This document shows positions 1 through 8,744 of a stretch of 21,580 nucleotides of DNA, one piece after another. The notes beneath the pieces were generated by a model. It searched no databases, had not been told where the DNA came from, and saw only the letters and a list, made by a program, of their open reading frames with translations. The DNA is from Rhodanobacteraceae bacterium (GTDB taxonomy: Bacteria; Pseudomonadota; Gammaproteobacteria; Xanthomonadales; Rhodanobacteraceae): NCBI GenBank assembly GCA_012270595.1, contig JAAXIA010000155.1:1-21580 (forward strand), in the 5' to 3' direction. The translations under genes were made by a program, and so were the position numbers. Every line of letters begins with the position of its first letter. Within the stretch, counting starts at the first letter, position 1.

Positions 1-1034
1 ATATTGAAGATGATAAAGCCAGCAAAAACGAGCGGCACGACCAGTTGCGCATGGAAGTGACTACTGACCGCCAGTACAAGCAGACCGATAAAAGAAAGCA
101 GGAAACCAGATTTTTGCAATGAAACACGTGGCATTCTATCAATGGCAAAAATGGACAGAAAGGCACCAAAGGCCACGAATGCATTAACAAATAAAGTGCT
201 TTCGATAATAGTACTGGCGTTACTCATGAGGCTACCGCCATCACCCAGATGAAGTGCGCCGAGAATGGCCGGTGTAAACAAACCGACGCCATAATAGGAA
301 ATATCCATCAAAAACCAGCACAAGCATAAAGCAATGGTAGCCTTGAGATAGTTATGCGAGAAGAGCTTCCGATACTCGGTTTTGAGTTTTTCCTGCTTCC
401 CGCTGCGCAAACGCCTGTTGATTTTCCAGATAAAACTTTCGGGCAAACGGTAGCGGATAATCAAGGTGACCAGTGCAGGAAGGGCGCCAAAGGCAAACAT
501 GTAGCGCCATACATCCAGTTCGTGGTGGATGGAGAAAATAAGGTAGGCGATGCCGACCCCAATGGGTGATGCCAGGCAGTTGATAAACATGGCACTGGCC
601 ATGAGTTTGCCGCGTGACTGCCTGGGCGACATTTCTGCTAGGTAGGCAGCGCAGATGGGGTAATCTGCACCGATACCAAAGCCAACCAGAAAACGAAAGG
701 CACATAGTGCATAAATATTCCATGAGAAAGCAGACAGCAAAGCGGCCACAACAAATAATATAAAGTTCTGCACCAGCATGGCTTTACGCCCCAGATGATC
801 GGTCACGCGCCCGATTAAAACGGCTCCCAACGCTGCGCCAATAGGGGCGGCAGCCTGGACGACACCAAGCCATGCGGGTGCGATATGTAAATCCCTCTGA
901 AAAAAAGGTTCTGCGACAGAAGTGATGTAAAGATCAAAACCATCGATGAAGAGCCCAAGTGCACAGACAATCCATACTCTTACCAGGAGGGATCTCGAAA
1001 TTGGGTTATCTGCAAGGAACGGTTGCTCTTTCAT
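1..1034 (-). CDS. MFS transporter, N-terminal 344 residues (runs off left edge)
   Basis: The reverse strand from the ATG at 1034 stays open to base 1, so about 344 residues are visible and the C-terminus lies outside the window. It is a polytopic inner-membrane protein of the major facilitator superfamily. The loop 2-3 signature GRVTDHLGRK is near residues 76-85. It is followed by a sugar/phosphate-porter-like stretch (RFLVGFGIGADYP, then LAEMSPRQSRG) typical of transmembrane helices 4-5. A basic central loop (RRLRSGKQEK) separates the N-terminal six helices from the start of the second half. The ADYP motif resembles phosphate and organic-acid/sugar porters, but the substrate cannot be told. 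The ribosome-binding site is weak. No co-transcribed gene is visible; the upstream 700 bp is non-coding. Confidence 0.85.
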   Translation of the reverse strand, partial: MKEQPFLADNPISRSLLVRVWIVCALGLFIDGFDLYITSVAEPFFQRDLHIAPAWLGVVQAAAPIGAALGAVLIGRVTDHLGRKAMLVQNFILFVVAALLSAFSWNIYALCAFRFLVGFGIGADYPICAAYLAEMSPRQSRGKLMASAMFINCLASPIGVGIAYLIFSIHHELDVWRYMFAFGALPALVTLIIRYRLPESFIWKINRRLRSGKQEKLKTEYRKLFSHNYLKATIALCLCWFLMDISYYGVGLFTPAILGALHLGDGGSLMSNASTIIESTLFVNAFVAFGAFLSIFAIDRMPRVSLQKSGFLLSFIGLLVLAVSSHFHAQLVVPLVFAGFIIFN

Positions 1035-1739
1035 GAGATAAAGCTCTCGTGTGGAAGCGGTTAAATGTCTGGTTTTCCGCACACTTCCAGCGCACGCACA
1101 GCGAAGTGGCCATGGAGAGTTACTCATCATGTCACGGCGTGGCGCGTTGGTATGTCAGTACGGAATCCAGGTTAGGCAGGGAAGATGGCAGTTGCATCGT
1201 TATACGGACCAGTCGCGACCGATCACCATAGGGTATTATCTTATTATAGTGATTGCTGGGGAACACGTTAAGCCCTGTGATCGTTAGTTCCGCTACCCTG
1301 ACTGTTGACGGCAACGTCATTGATCTTAAATACAATCGCTGCTGCGATCCCGGGACCGTTGCCACCTTACCCTGTGCCGGGCCTAACACACATTGATCCT
1401 GTTGTGTGCTTGCCTTTTGTGAACTCTGCTGGTGATAAGAGTGTGGGTGCGATGAGCATGGCCGCCCAGTCGACGCATTTCTTCATGGTCTCGTTTTGAT
1501 GGAAGGCCACCAGCAAAAGATTCACATTTCGCGCATGATACTAATCGATTCATTGACGCGGGAAACATGACCATAGATGTCGCGGAAGTACACAAGCTCT
1601 TCACAGAAATTCACGCACACATGGGCATGTGAAGGTCATCAACCATAAAGCCCGATCCCGCCATATAACCCAAAGCCAAGGTCTCCACAGCGCACAATCA
1701 TAGGGGATGCCGCGCTGCTGCGCGCTATCTGTCACGGCT
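1035..1739. other. Gene-free stretch, no recognisable gene
   Basis: About 705 bp between the MFS gene start and the stop codon of the DUF4105 gene. All frames are short and none carries a domain I recognise. A plus-strand frame at 1456-1635, with no start at its beginning, ends in a plausible protein-like C-terminus (DTNRFIDAGN, then a Val-Ala-Glu-rich helix). It could be the tail of a decayed gene, but that is a guess. No tRNA, rRNA, terminator with a T-run or insertion-sequence end was seen. Confidence 0.5.
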
Positions 1740-3035
1740 TTATGCATTATTGCGGAGCAAACCCCAGCTCATTGCCAACCAGACCGGTAATGCAAACAAC
1801 ACCCAAGGCTGGTTTTGCTGCACCACACCGGGTAGAAAATGTATCAGCATAGCGACAAGCAGGGCCAGAAGTTGCAGGACAAGCACTGCCCTGACGCGTC
1901 GGCGGTTCTGGCTACGCCTTCGCATTGCTGGCAGCAAGGTGAAGGCGAGAGGGTTAAATAACAGCAGGTTGGCATTAGCCCAGCATGCGTGATGAGCCGT
2001 TAGTGTCCACAATCCCAGTAACACCAGCCCGACCATTCCGGCAACAAACAGATACAGCGCACCGAGCAAGCTAAAACCGGAGCACCCATAGCAGGAAGTC
2101 AGCAGCAATAGCGTGCCGATCAATAAGCCTGCCACACCCAGCAACCAGCGCAGATCAGGAGCCTGGGTGGGTGGCTCGGGGATACGACCAGGTGATAACA
2201 CACGTTCCCGCGTCACCAGGCGTCGATGGTTGGCCAGAGTGATGCGCTGCAAACCGGCTTGCAGTTCCATGGGAAGAAAAGCTTCCTGCCACGCCGTCAG
2301 CGGCTGGTCGGCATAGGGACCAAGCCCAAGATCAATGAGCAACATGAGCCAGGGCTGTGAGCTCATCAGGCGGTCGGTTTGCTGGCGATAACTCATGCCA
2401 CCAAGGTGTCCCGTGAGTGCGGTTTTGAGCGTATCGCCCAGGGCATGGTTTAGTGCGTCCCGTACGCGGGTTGCGCAATTATCAACGTAATAATCGTAAC
2501 GATAATTGACGTTTTGCGGGAGCAGGTTCCACAGCAAAAAATGACGCAGTGCAACGGCTTGTGACGGACTGAAAGCCAGTTGCTGACGAACTATCGACCG
2601 TCCTTCGCGTCGATATACTGCTTCTTCTGGCGCACTGTACTGTGCTTCCATCTGATAAATCATGTGTCCACGTGCGAAATTGAGAAAAAAGTTCTTCTGG
2701 TTAAAGTCGAACATGCCATAGTTGAAGTTGATCGACTGGCCGCTAATGCGGTCGCGTAGTTGCAGCGAGACATGGCCAAAACGCTCCCAATAAATGGTGC
2801 CGGGGCCATAGGTTACCAATGCGACCTGAAGATTGGATCCCGCGGTATGAACCACCCCTGCACGCACAGAGATGACGGTGAGAAAGAACAAAACACATAG
2901 CGGAGCAATGAAGCGCACGAGACAAGCTCTTCTCCATGAATGGGCAAACAGGCTACACACAAAGCACGTAAAACGGCAGCAGGTGACAAAAAAAAGCGGA
3001 GCAAATGCCTGCGGTGGCATCGCTGTAAAGGCCAT
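1740..3035 (-). CDS. DUF4105 (Lnb-type) membrane protein
   Basis: A 431-residue protein with an exported N-terminal domain and a membrane-embedded C-terminus. The DUF4105 core covers roughly residues 65-270. It carries the conserved FGH (His88) and DNCATR (Cys187) motifs, a His/Cys pair that suggests a papain-like (NlpC/P60-type) fold. Four or five hydrophobic helices follow between about residue 295 and the end. The family includes Lnb, a lipoprotein intramolecular acyltransferase, but that activity should not be assumed here. The ATG directly abuts the stop of the CorC-like gene and has a good Shine-Dalgarno (GGAG, 5-nt spacing), so translational coupling is likely. The first 60 residues hold two hydrophobic stretches. 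An in-frame GTG at 2918 (residue 40) would give a cleaner signal peptide and is the main alternative start. Confidence 0.85.
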   Translation of the reverse strand: MAFTAMPPQAFAPLFFVTCCRFTCFVCSLFAHSWRRACLVRFIAPLCVLFFLTVISVRAGVVHTAGSNLQVALVTYGPGTIYWERFGHVSLQLRDRISGQSINFNYGMFDFNQKNFFLNFARGHMIYQMEAQYSAPEEAVYRREGRSIVRQQLAFSPSQAVALRHFLLWNLLPQNVNYRYDYYVDNCATRVRDALNHALGDTLKTALTGHLGGMSYRQQTDRLMSSQPWLMLLIDLGLGPYADQPLTAWQEAFLPMELQAGLQRITLANHRRLVTRERVLSPGRIPEPPTQAPDLRWLLGVAGLLIGTLLLLTSCYGCSGFSLLGALYLFVAGMVGLVLLGLWTLTAHHACWANANLLLFNPLAFTLLPAMRRRSQNRRRVRAVLVLQLLALLVAMLIHFLPGVVQQNQPWVLFALPVWLAMSWGLLRNNA

Positions 3036-3881
3036 TTAATCTCCAAGGCGACTCACATGGAACTGCTGTATGCGGCGATCATTGGCACGGGTGACATGAA
3101 ACAGGAGATTTCTGGCAAGGATCTCTTCACCAGCTTCGGGCAGGTGACCGAAGCGTGATGTGATAAGACCGCCGATGGTATCGAACTCAGTATCGGAAAA
3201 CTGACTACCGATTTCCTTGTTGAAATCCTCAATGGGCATGAGTGCATTGACCAGCCAGGAGCCGTCGTCCTGGACGTGGATGAGTCCGAGTTCTTCCTCA
3301 TCATCATGTTCATCGTCGATCTCGCCGACAATTTGTTCGAGCACATCCTCGATGGTAAGCAGACCGGCCATGCCACCATATTCATCCACCACCAGCGCCA
3401 TGTGATTGCGGCTACGACGAAACTCGGAAAGTAGCACATTAAGGCGCATGGATTCGGGTATCAGCATGGCCGGACGCAAGATGGCGTGAATGTCGAAAGC
3501 GCTATCATCGCTGAAGAACTTAAGCAGGTCCTTGGCTAGAAGGATACCAAGGATCTCATCCTTGTCCTCGCCATGCACTGGAAACCGTGAATGGCCAGAT
3601 TCAACCACCGTAGCAAGTACCTCGTAAAGTGGTGCCTGGACAGCGATCATTACGATTTGCACACGCGGAACCATCACATCATCAGCGCTAAGTTCAGTAA
3701 CCTTGAGCACCCCTTCCAGCATGGGCAGGATATCGGTACTCAGCAGGCCATTGGCGTGTGCCGCACGCAGCTCTTCGATCAGCTCATTGCGGTTACGCGG
3801 TTCGCCGGAAAACAAAGTGCCCAGTCGATCCCACCAGCTACGATGAGTCGGGGCGTGGGTACTGGCAGGATCATCGTTCAT
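3036..3881 (-). CDS. corC: CorC/HlyC-family CBS-domain protein
   Basis: A 281-residue cytoplasmic protein with the layout of Escherichia coli CorC (YbeX). The N-terminus has the GEPRNRNELIEELR stretch, followed by two CBS domains (about 67-125 and 131-190; note HSRFPV and the DEYGGMAGL-TIEDVLE signature). The C-terminal CorC_HlyC domain is about 205-280 (DTIGGLI, FGHLPEAGE). There is no DUF21 membrane domain. CorC is linked to magnesium/cobalt efflux, and CBS domains usually bind adenine nucleotides. I chose the ATG at 3881 over an upstream ATG at 3977: it matches the family N-terminus and has AAGG about eight bases upstream. It lies 123 bp downstream of apaH and abuts the DUF4105 gene. The usual neighbours ybeY and lnt are not next to it. 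Confidence 0.88.
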   Translation of the reverse strand: MNDDPASTHAPTHRSWWDRLGTLFSGEPRNRNELIEELRAAHANGLLSTDILPMLEGVLKVTELSADDVMVPRVQIVMIAVQAPLYEVLATVVESGHSRFPVHGEDKDEILGILLAKDLLKFFSDDSAFDIHAILRPAMLIPESMRLNVLLSEFRRSRNHMALVVDEYGGMAGLLTIEDVLEQIVGEIDDEHDDEEELGLIHVQDDGSWLVNALMPIEDFNKEIGSQFSDTEFDTIGGLITSRFGHLPEAGEEILARNLLFHVTRANDRRIQQFHVSRLGD

Positions 3882-4004
3882 CAAATGCCTTACATGCAGT
3901 CCATCAGGGACAGGTGGGGCAAGTCTAGCGGAAATGATGGAGCCATTCCGAGGAGTTTTGCAAACCTGCGGCCACACGCACGATGCAAGCTGGAAGATCG
4001 TGCA

Positions 4005-4850
4005 TCAATGTGACAAGGGGCGCTTACGCCGTACCTCAGCATCGACACTGATGTAGGTGATGTCTTCGCCATCCAGGCGCAAGGCAGTGAGTTTTCCGCC
4101 CCAGACACAACCGGTGTCGATAGCACAAACACCAATACCAGCAAAACGTCCCAGTGCCGACCAGTGACCACAGACAATACGTGTATTGCGCCGGCGCATG
4201 CCTGGCACCTCGAACCAAGGGTACATGCCCGGTTTTTGTGTCCCCGGGGGGCCTTTGCACTTAAAGTTAATCTTCCCACTAACGTCGCAATAGCGCATGC
4301 GGGTGAAAATGTTGATGATGGCACGTAAGCGTTCAATACCTCGCAAGCGATTGTTCCAGGTGGCGGGATAGTTGCCAAAGAGATTTTTCAGTAGCTGGTC
4401 GTGTGCTGCACCTGATAATTCGCGCTCTACCTCCAGCGCGCGGCGCTGTGCCTGCCCCAGCGTCCAGTCTGGAGCCAGTCCGGCATGCACCATGGTCCAG
4501 TTGAGGGCTTTATCGTAATGCAACAACTTTTGCTGGCGTAGCCAGTCTAGCAGTATCGGCGCATCATCGGCGAAGAGCACCCTGCGCAGTTCAGGGCTGG
4601 AACGACTTTGTACATCGCGCCTGCGCTGGGTCATGGCTAGCAGGCTGATGTCGTGGTTGCCCAAGGTCACAATACTGGATCGGCGCAGGCTATAAACCAG
4701 GCGCAAGGTTTCCAGTGAATGACCACCGCGATTGACCAGGTCACCGCAAAACCAGAGCTGATCATGGGCCGGATCGAAGTGCAGCTTTTCGAGTAGTCGT
4801 TGCAGTTCGAAATAGCAGCCCTGGACATCGCCGACGGCATAGGTTGCCAT
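4005..4850 (-). CDS. apaH: Symmetrical bis(5'-nucleosyl)-tetraphosphatase ApaH
   Basis: A 281-residue cytoplasmic hydrolase of the PPP metallophosphatase family, which splits Ap4A symmetrically into two ADP and can also remove Np4 caps from RNA. All metal and phosphate-binding motifs are present: GDVQGC (7-12), GDLVNRG (36-42), GNHD (64-67) and VHAG (121-124). The C-terminal CGHWSALGR and AIDTGCVWGG motifs are intact too. The length fits the family (about 275-280). The ATG at 4850 starts the protein directly at the conserved MATYAVGD. The Shine-Dalgarno is weak and the gene lies only 15 bp behind apaG, so it is probably read from the rsmA-apaG transcript. No damage seen. Confidence 0.97.
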   Translation of the reverse strand: MATYAVGDVQGCYFELQRLLEKLHFDPAHDQLWFCGDLVNRGGHSLETLRLVYSLRRSSIVTLGNHDISLLAMTQRRRDVQSRSSPELRRVLFADDAPILLDWLRQQKLLHYDKALNWTMVHAGLAPDWTLGQAQRRALEVERELSGAAHDQLLKNLFGNYPATWNNRLRGIERLRAIINIFTRMRYCDVSGKINFKCKGPPGTQKPGMYPWFEVPGMRRRNTRIVCGHWSALGRFAGIGVCAIDTGCVWGGKLTALRLDGEDITYISVDAEVRRKRPLSH

Positions 4851-4865
4851 ATCAAGTCAGCATCT

Positions 4866-5249
4866 TTAGTGCAAAGTACGCGGGATGGAGAGCGTGAAAC
4901 GCGGAATCGGTGCATCGAAGCAGGTGCCATCGTCAGCCAGCATCTGGTAGCTTCCACCCATGATGCCGACGGATGTTTCCAGTACAGCACCCGAGGTGTA
5001 CTCGTAGTTATCACCAGGGCGTATCCACGGTTGTTCACCCACAACACCGTCACCGCGCACTTCTTCTACCTTACCGTTGGCGTCGGTGATGATCCAGTGT
5101 CGGGTGAGTAGGCGCGCTGGCATGCTGCCCGTATTGTGCAAGGTGACGGTATAAGCGAATACGTAACGATTATTTTCAGGGCGCGACTGATCGGCCACAA
5201 AACGGGTAACAACCTGAACACCAATCATATAAGCAGCTGCTTCATTCAT
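4866..5249 (-). CDS. apaG: ApaG domain protein (Co2+/Mg2+ efflux-associated name)
   Basis: A 127-residue protein that is a complete ApaG domain, a fibronectin-III-like beta sandwich. Family hallmarks are visible: the YVFAYTVTLHN strand, LLTRHWIITDANG, GVVGEQPWIRPG, and the loop GIMGGSYQM near the C-terminus. ApaG was linked to cation resistance and Ap4A metabolism in Enterobacteria, but its biochemical role is not settled. It sits between rsmA (70-bp gap) and apaH (15-bp gap), the standard gammaproteobacterial order. No strong ribosome-binding site precedes the ATG at 5249. A TACAAT hexamer in the rsmA-apaG gap (5256-5261 on the reverse strand) could be part of an internal promoter, without a good -35. 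Confidence 0.96.
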   Translation of the reverse strand: MNEAAAYMIGVQVVTRFVADQSRPENNRYVFAYTVTLHNTGSMPARLLTRHWIITDANGKVEEVRGDGVVGEQPWIRPGDNYEYTSGAVLETSVGIMGGSYQMLADDGTCFDAPIPRFTLSIPRTLH

Positions 5250-5319
5250 GGGTGAGATTGTACGTATTCGCGCCGCTTATGAACAGCGCGGGTACCACAA
5301 AGTAAACAGGGCGTTTAAC

Positions 5320-6102
5320 TTAAGGCAGTCTTTTCGCCAGTTGTACAAAGTCACCCGGTGTGAGTGTTTCAGCCCGTGTACGCGGATCAATATGAGCAGC
5401 GCTTATGGCCTTGCTATCCAGGAGCTGACCCAGTGCATTGCCCAGGGTTTTGCGCCGCTGCGCGAAAGCAGCCTTGACGATGGCGGACAAGCGTGCCGGG
5501 TCGGCGTCAAAGCGCTCCTCCTCCCTGAACGGCAGCAGCCGTACCACGGTCGAATTGACCTTTGGTGGTGGCCGGAATGCTTTGGGTGGCACCTCAAACA
5601 AGGGTTCGATCCGACAGGCCAGTTGTGTCATGACAGACAGGCGCCCATAAACCTTGCTGCCCGGTGGGGCCGCCATGCGATCAACCACTTCTTTTTGCAG
5701 CATGAAGTGCATGTCGGTGATTGCACTGCTATGTCCAAGGCAATGGAACAAAAGAGGACTGGAAAGATAATAAGGTAGGTTCCCGATCAGACGTATACGC
5801 GACACACCCAAATGCCTGCTCAGCGCGGTAAATTCCATCTTCAGTGCATTGGCATGGATAACCGTAAGTTTTCCATGTCCAACCGCCCGCGCTTCAAGCT
5901 GCGGTATAAGCTCCTCATCCAGCTCAATGGCAACAAGCTTGCCGAGACTTTCAAGAAGCGGCAGACTCAACGCACCTTCGCCCGGCCCAATCTCGACCAT
6001 GACATCTTTAGAGCGTGGTGCGATGGCATGGAGCAAGCGGTCTATAGTATGCATCTCGTGCAGAAAGTGTTGACCGAGGTTTTTTTTGGGGCGTGCCTGC
6101 AT
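5320..6102 (-). CDS. rsmA: 16S rRNA (adenine1518-N6/adenine1519-N6)-dimethyltransferase
   Basis: A 260-residue KsgA/RsmA, which dimethylates two adjacent adenines in the 3'-terminal hairpin of 16S rRNA as a late step of 30S assembly. The start at 6102 puts the family N-terminus KKNLGQHFL at residues 6-14. S-adenosylmethionine motif I is VEIGPGEG (36-43) and the catalytic NLPYY motif starts at residue 108. The C-terminal helical domain (RRKTLGNAL) is present. The frame stays open another 72 codons upstream, but that part has no family similarity and I reject it. The Shine-Dalgarno is poor. An eight-adenine run falls in codons 6-8. It is the first gene of the rsmA-apaG-apaH group; pdxA and surA, its usual upstream partners, are missing. 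Confidence 0.97.
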   Translation of the reverse strand: MQARPKKNLGQHFLHEMHTIDRLLHAIAPRSKDVMVEIGPGEGALSLPLLESLGKLVAIELDEELIPQLEARAVGHGKLTVIHANALKMEFTALSRHLGVSRIRLIGNLPYYLSSPLLFHCLGHSSAITDMHFMLQKEVVDRMAAPPGSKVYGRLSVMTQLACRIEPLFEVPPKAFRPPPKVNSTVVRLLPFREEERFDADPARLSAIVKAAFAQRRKTLGNALGQLLDSKAISAAHIDPRTRAETLTPGDFVQLAKRLP

Positions 6103-6902
6103 AGATGATCGCCAGTTGAGAAAATGCGTCTTCAAGGATTTTTTTAGAGAAAGTCTGATTGAACACATCAAACCTGTCAAAACCCAAAGATTAAGGGAGG
6201 CTCGCGGACAAGAAAATGAAACAGCAAAATGTCGCATCGTTGGCTGGTGTGCCGAAGAAACGCAAGATAAGCAAGGAACGGTTTTTTTGAGTAGATGGAG
6301 CAGTGCAACCACGCACACGGTGACCCTGACCGCAACTAACGTATTGGATGGTGATAAGTGCCCTGACTTTCCAAAACGAGGGTTAAGTGATCACTGACGA
6401 TGCGGGCTATGGGTGATGGCCATTAAGCGAGGAACGCGCAACCCAGACCTTCACTGAGAGGTCAACGACAGGTGCCAGCTGTTCCATGGGAAGCTAAGCA
6501 GAAGCCAGCACCATCGTAATACTTAACGGGTCCTTTAAGGATTCGGCGCGTGTTGAACATATTCCGTGTTCGAGATCAAAGGGGGCTCATATGCACCTAA
6601 GCTTCGCGGTATGATGCATGCGGTACCGATACAAGTTTGAGACCATGGACAGACCGTCCGCGCAGCTTTCCTGCTTGCTCCTTAATGCCTGTCGCGCGCA
6701 GAGGATAAAGGACGCATGGGATGTGCTGGCAATCGAGACGATGCCTCTGGCGCAATAACCCTAAAGCCAGATGTGTCATACCATGACATAGCGGCTGCTC
6801 CGCTGCGTCATGGCACTTGCCCGGAACCTAGCCGCCAGTGTCGCTTGTCGCCACCACCTGTCATCGACGTTTCACGTCATACACGCAAGGATCTTCTTAA
6901 AT
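6103..6902. other. Gene-free stretch between divergent genes
   Basis: About 800 bp that separates rsmA (reading left) from the acyl-CoA dehydrogenase (reading right). It must hold both promoters, but I cannot name convincing -35/-10 pairs. A 46-codon plus-strand frame at 6618-6758 is open, lacks a clear ribosome-binding site and matches nothing I know; I do not call it a gene. Small inverted repeats occur (for example GACCT/AGGTC around 6450-6470). I checked for 5S rRNA, 4.5S RNA and tRNA signatures and found none. Confidence 0.5.
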
Positions 6903-8681
6903 ATGACGCTTTACCAGGCTCCACTCGATGACCTGCGTTTCACCCTGTTCGACTTACTTGATGTCGAAACTGTTTTGACGCGCCTACAGGACGGCAGTGA
7001 GCATACGCACGATCTGCTGAATGCTGTGCTGGAGGAAGCCGGGAAACTCAGTGAACAGGTGCTCGCGCCAACCAACAGGCCTGCCGACATCGAAGGTTGC
7101 CAGTTCGACCCGGCAACGGGCGATGTGACTACGCCCAAAGGTTTCAAGGAGGCGTTCAAGGCTTTTGCTGAAGGTGGTTGGGCCAGTCTTACCATGAAAG
7201 AAAGCTTCGGCGGGCAGGCCTTACCGTGCGTACTGGGTAGTGCTGTGGCCGAACTGGTCCAGAGCGGCAACCTGGCCTGGAGCTTGTATCCGCTGCTTTC
7301 TGAAAGCGCCTGTCATGCGCTGGAGCTGCATGGCAGCCGTGCGCAGCAGGAGACTTATCTGCGACCCATCGTCGAAGGTCGCTGGACTGGCACCATGTGT
7401 CTTACTGAGCCACAGGCAGGCTCTGATCTAGGCCTTTTGAAAGCCCGTGCCGAACCTGGAAACGCCGGAAGTTATGCCATCCATGGCACCAAGATCTTTA
7501 TCAGTGCTGGTGAACATGACCTGACTGAAAACATTGTCCATATGGTACTGGCGCGCCTGCCCGACGCACCAGCCGGCAGCCGCGGTATTTCCATGTTTAT
7601 CGTGCCCAAGTTCAAGATAAATCCCGATGGTTCGTTGGGCCAGCGCAACCATGTTTTTGCCAGTGCCATTGAACACAAAATGGGCATTCACGCCTGCGCC
7701 ACCTGCGTGATGAACTTCGACGCTGCAAGAGGTTATCTGATTGGTCAACCAAACAAAGGCCTGGCTGCCATGTTTACCATGATGAATGCAGCACGCCTGG
7801 CTGTGGGTGTACAGGGTCTGGCGCTGGCCGAGCGCGCCTGGCAAAACAGTTTTCACTACGCGCGTGAACGGCTTCAGGGACGCTGCCTCTCAGGGACGAA
7901 ATTCCTCAACAAAGTGGCGGATAATTTACTGGTCCATCCTGATGTTCGCCGTATGTTGCTGACACAACGCGCTTTCGTGGAAGGTTCACGGGCACTGCTT
8001 CTCTATACCGCGCTGCAAACCGACATCGAGGCGCGCGCCAGTGATGAATCCGCACGTAAAAAAGCCGGTGAACTGGTTGCCTTTCTGATACCCATCGCCA
8101 AAGGGTTTGTCACCGAACTAGCCCAGGAGTGCACTAAGGAAGCATTGCAAGTGTACGGTGGCCACGGTTTTATTGCCGACAATGGCATGGAGCAATTGGT
8201 ACGCGACGCACGGATTCTTACTCTATACGAGGGCACCACTGGTATCCAGGCCGCAGACTTGCTTGGTCGCAAGATTCTTCATTTACACGGCAACGGCTTC
8301 AAGCATTTCTTGCAGGAAATCGACTGCTTTTGCACACAGTACAAAGCAAACGACAAGCTGCGACCACTGATCGAAAAATTGGCCTGTCGCAGCCAGCAGT
8401 GGCGTGAACTCACCCTGAAACTGGCAGCACGAGTGCAGAACCATCCCGAAGAAATGGGCGCTTCCGCGATGGATTACCTGTGGTATTCCGGTTATCTCGT
8501 TTTGGCCTATTTCTGGGCACGCAGTGTAGTAAGCAGCCAGGCAAGTCAACAAAGGACTGTGTCATTCAAACAAGCCAAATACGATACCGCCACGTTCTAC
8601 TTCGCGCGTATCCTGCCACGCACTTTGACGCACCAGGCGGCGATTGAGTCCGGTGTGGACACGCTACCCACCTTCGAATGA
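6903..8681 (+). CDS. Acyl-CoA dehydrogenase with C-terminal extension (DmdC-like)
   Basis: A 592-residue FAD enzyme that oxidises an acyl-CoA to the 2-enoyl-CoA and passes electrons to electron-transfer flavoprotein. The domain order is that of the long family that includes DmdC. A short N-terminal segment (MTLYQAPLDD) comes first, then the alpha-helical domain and the beta domain with CLTEPQAGSD (166-175). The C-terminal helical domain has QVYGGHGF (416-423) and the catalytic base Glu443 in LYEGTTGIQ. An extra helical domain of about 120 residues follows. The ATG at 6903 has AAGGA upstream and matches the usual family start, so I prefer it to an upstream start at 6810. It stands alone and converges on the SPOR-domain gene. 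The chain length of the substrate cannot be predicted. Confidence 0.93.
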   Translation: MTLYQAPLDDLRFTLFDLLDVETVLTRLQDGSEHTHDLLNAVLEEAGKLSEQVLAPTNRPADIEGCQFDPATGDVTTPKGFKEAFKAFAEGGWASLTMKESFGGQALPCVLGSAVAELVQSGNLAWSLYPLLSESACHALELHGSRAQQETYLRPIVEGRWTGTMCLTEPQAGSDLGLLKARAEPGNAGSYAIHGTKIFISAGEHDLTENIVHMVLARLPDAPAGSRGISMFIVPKFKINPDGSLGQRNHVFASAIEHKMGIHACATCVMNFDAARGYLIGQPNKGLAAMFTMMNAARLAVGVQGLALAERAWQNSFHYARERLQGRCLSGTKFLNKVADNLLVHPDVRRMLLTQRAFVEGSRALLLYTALQTDIEARASDESARKKAGELVAFLIPIAKGFVTELAQECTKEALQVYGGHGFIADNGMEQLVRDARILTLYEGTTGIQAADLLGRKILHLHGNGFKHFLQEIDCFCTQYKANDKLRPLIEKLACRSQQWRELTLKLAARVQNHPEEMGASAMDYLWYSGYLVLAYFWARSVVSSQASQQRTVSFKQAKYDTATFYFARILPRTLTHQAAIESGVDTLPTFE

Positions 8682-8744
8682 GGTTGGTTTTAATGCCCGC
8701 CCTACTTCAGCACGCTACGCAGTGAAGCAAAACGAGAGCATCCA

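Noticed and set aside
6103..6318. Upstream extension of rsmA by 72 codons
   Set aside because: No family similarity; the conserved KsgA N-terminus begins at the ATG at 6102.
6400..6600. Possible structured RNA (5S, 4.5S or tRNA)
   Set aside because: Only short inverted repeats; none of the conserved sequence signatures of these RNAs is present.
8682..8744. Inverted repeat CTTCA/TGAAG between convergent genes as terminator
   Set aside because: Only five pairs at the base, a 3-base internal mismatch and no T-run on either strand.
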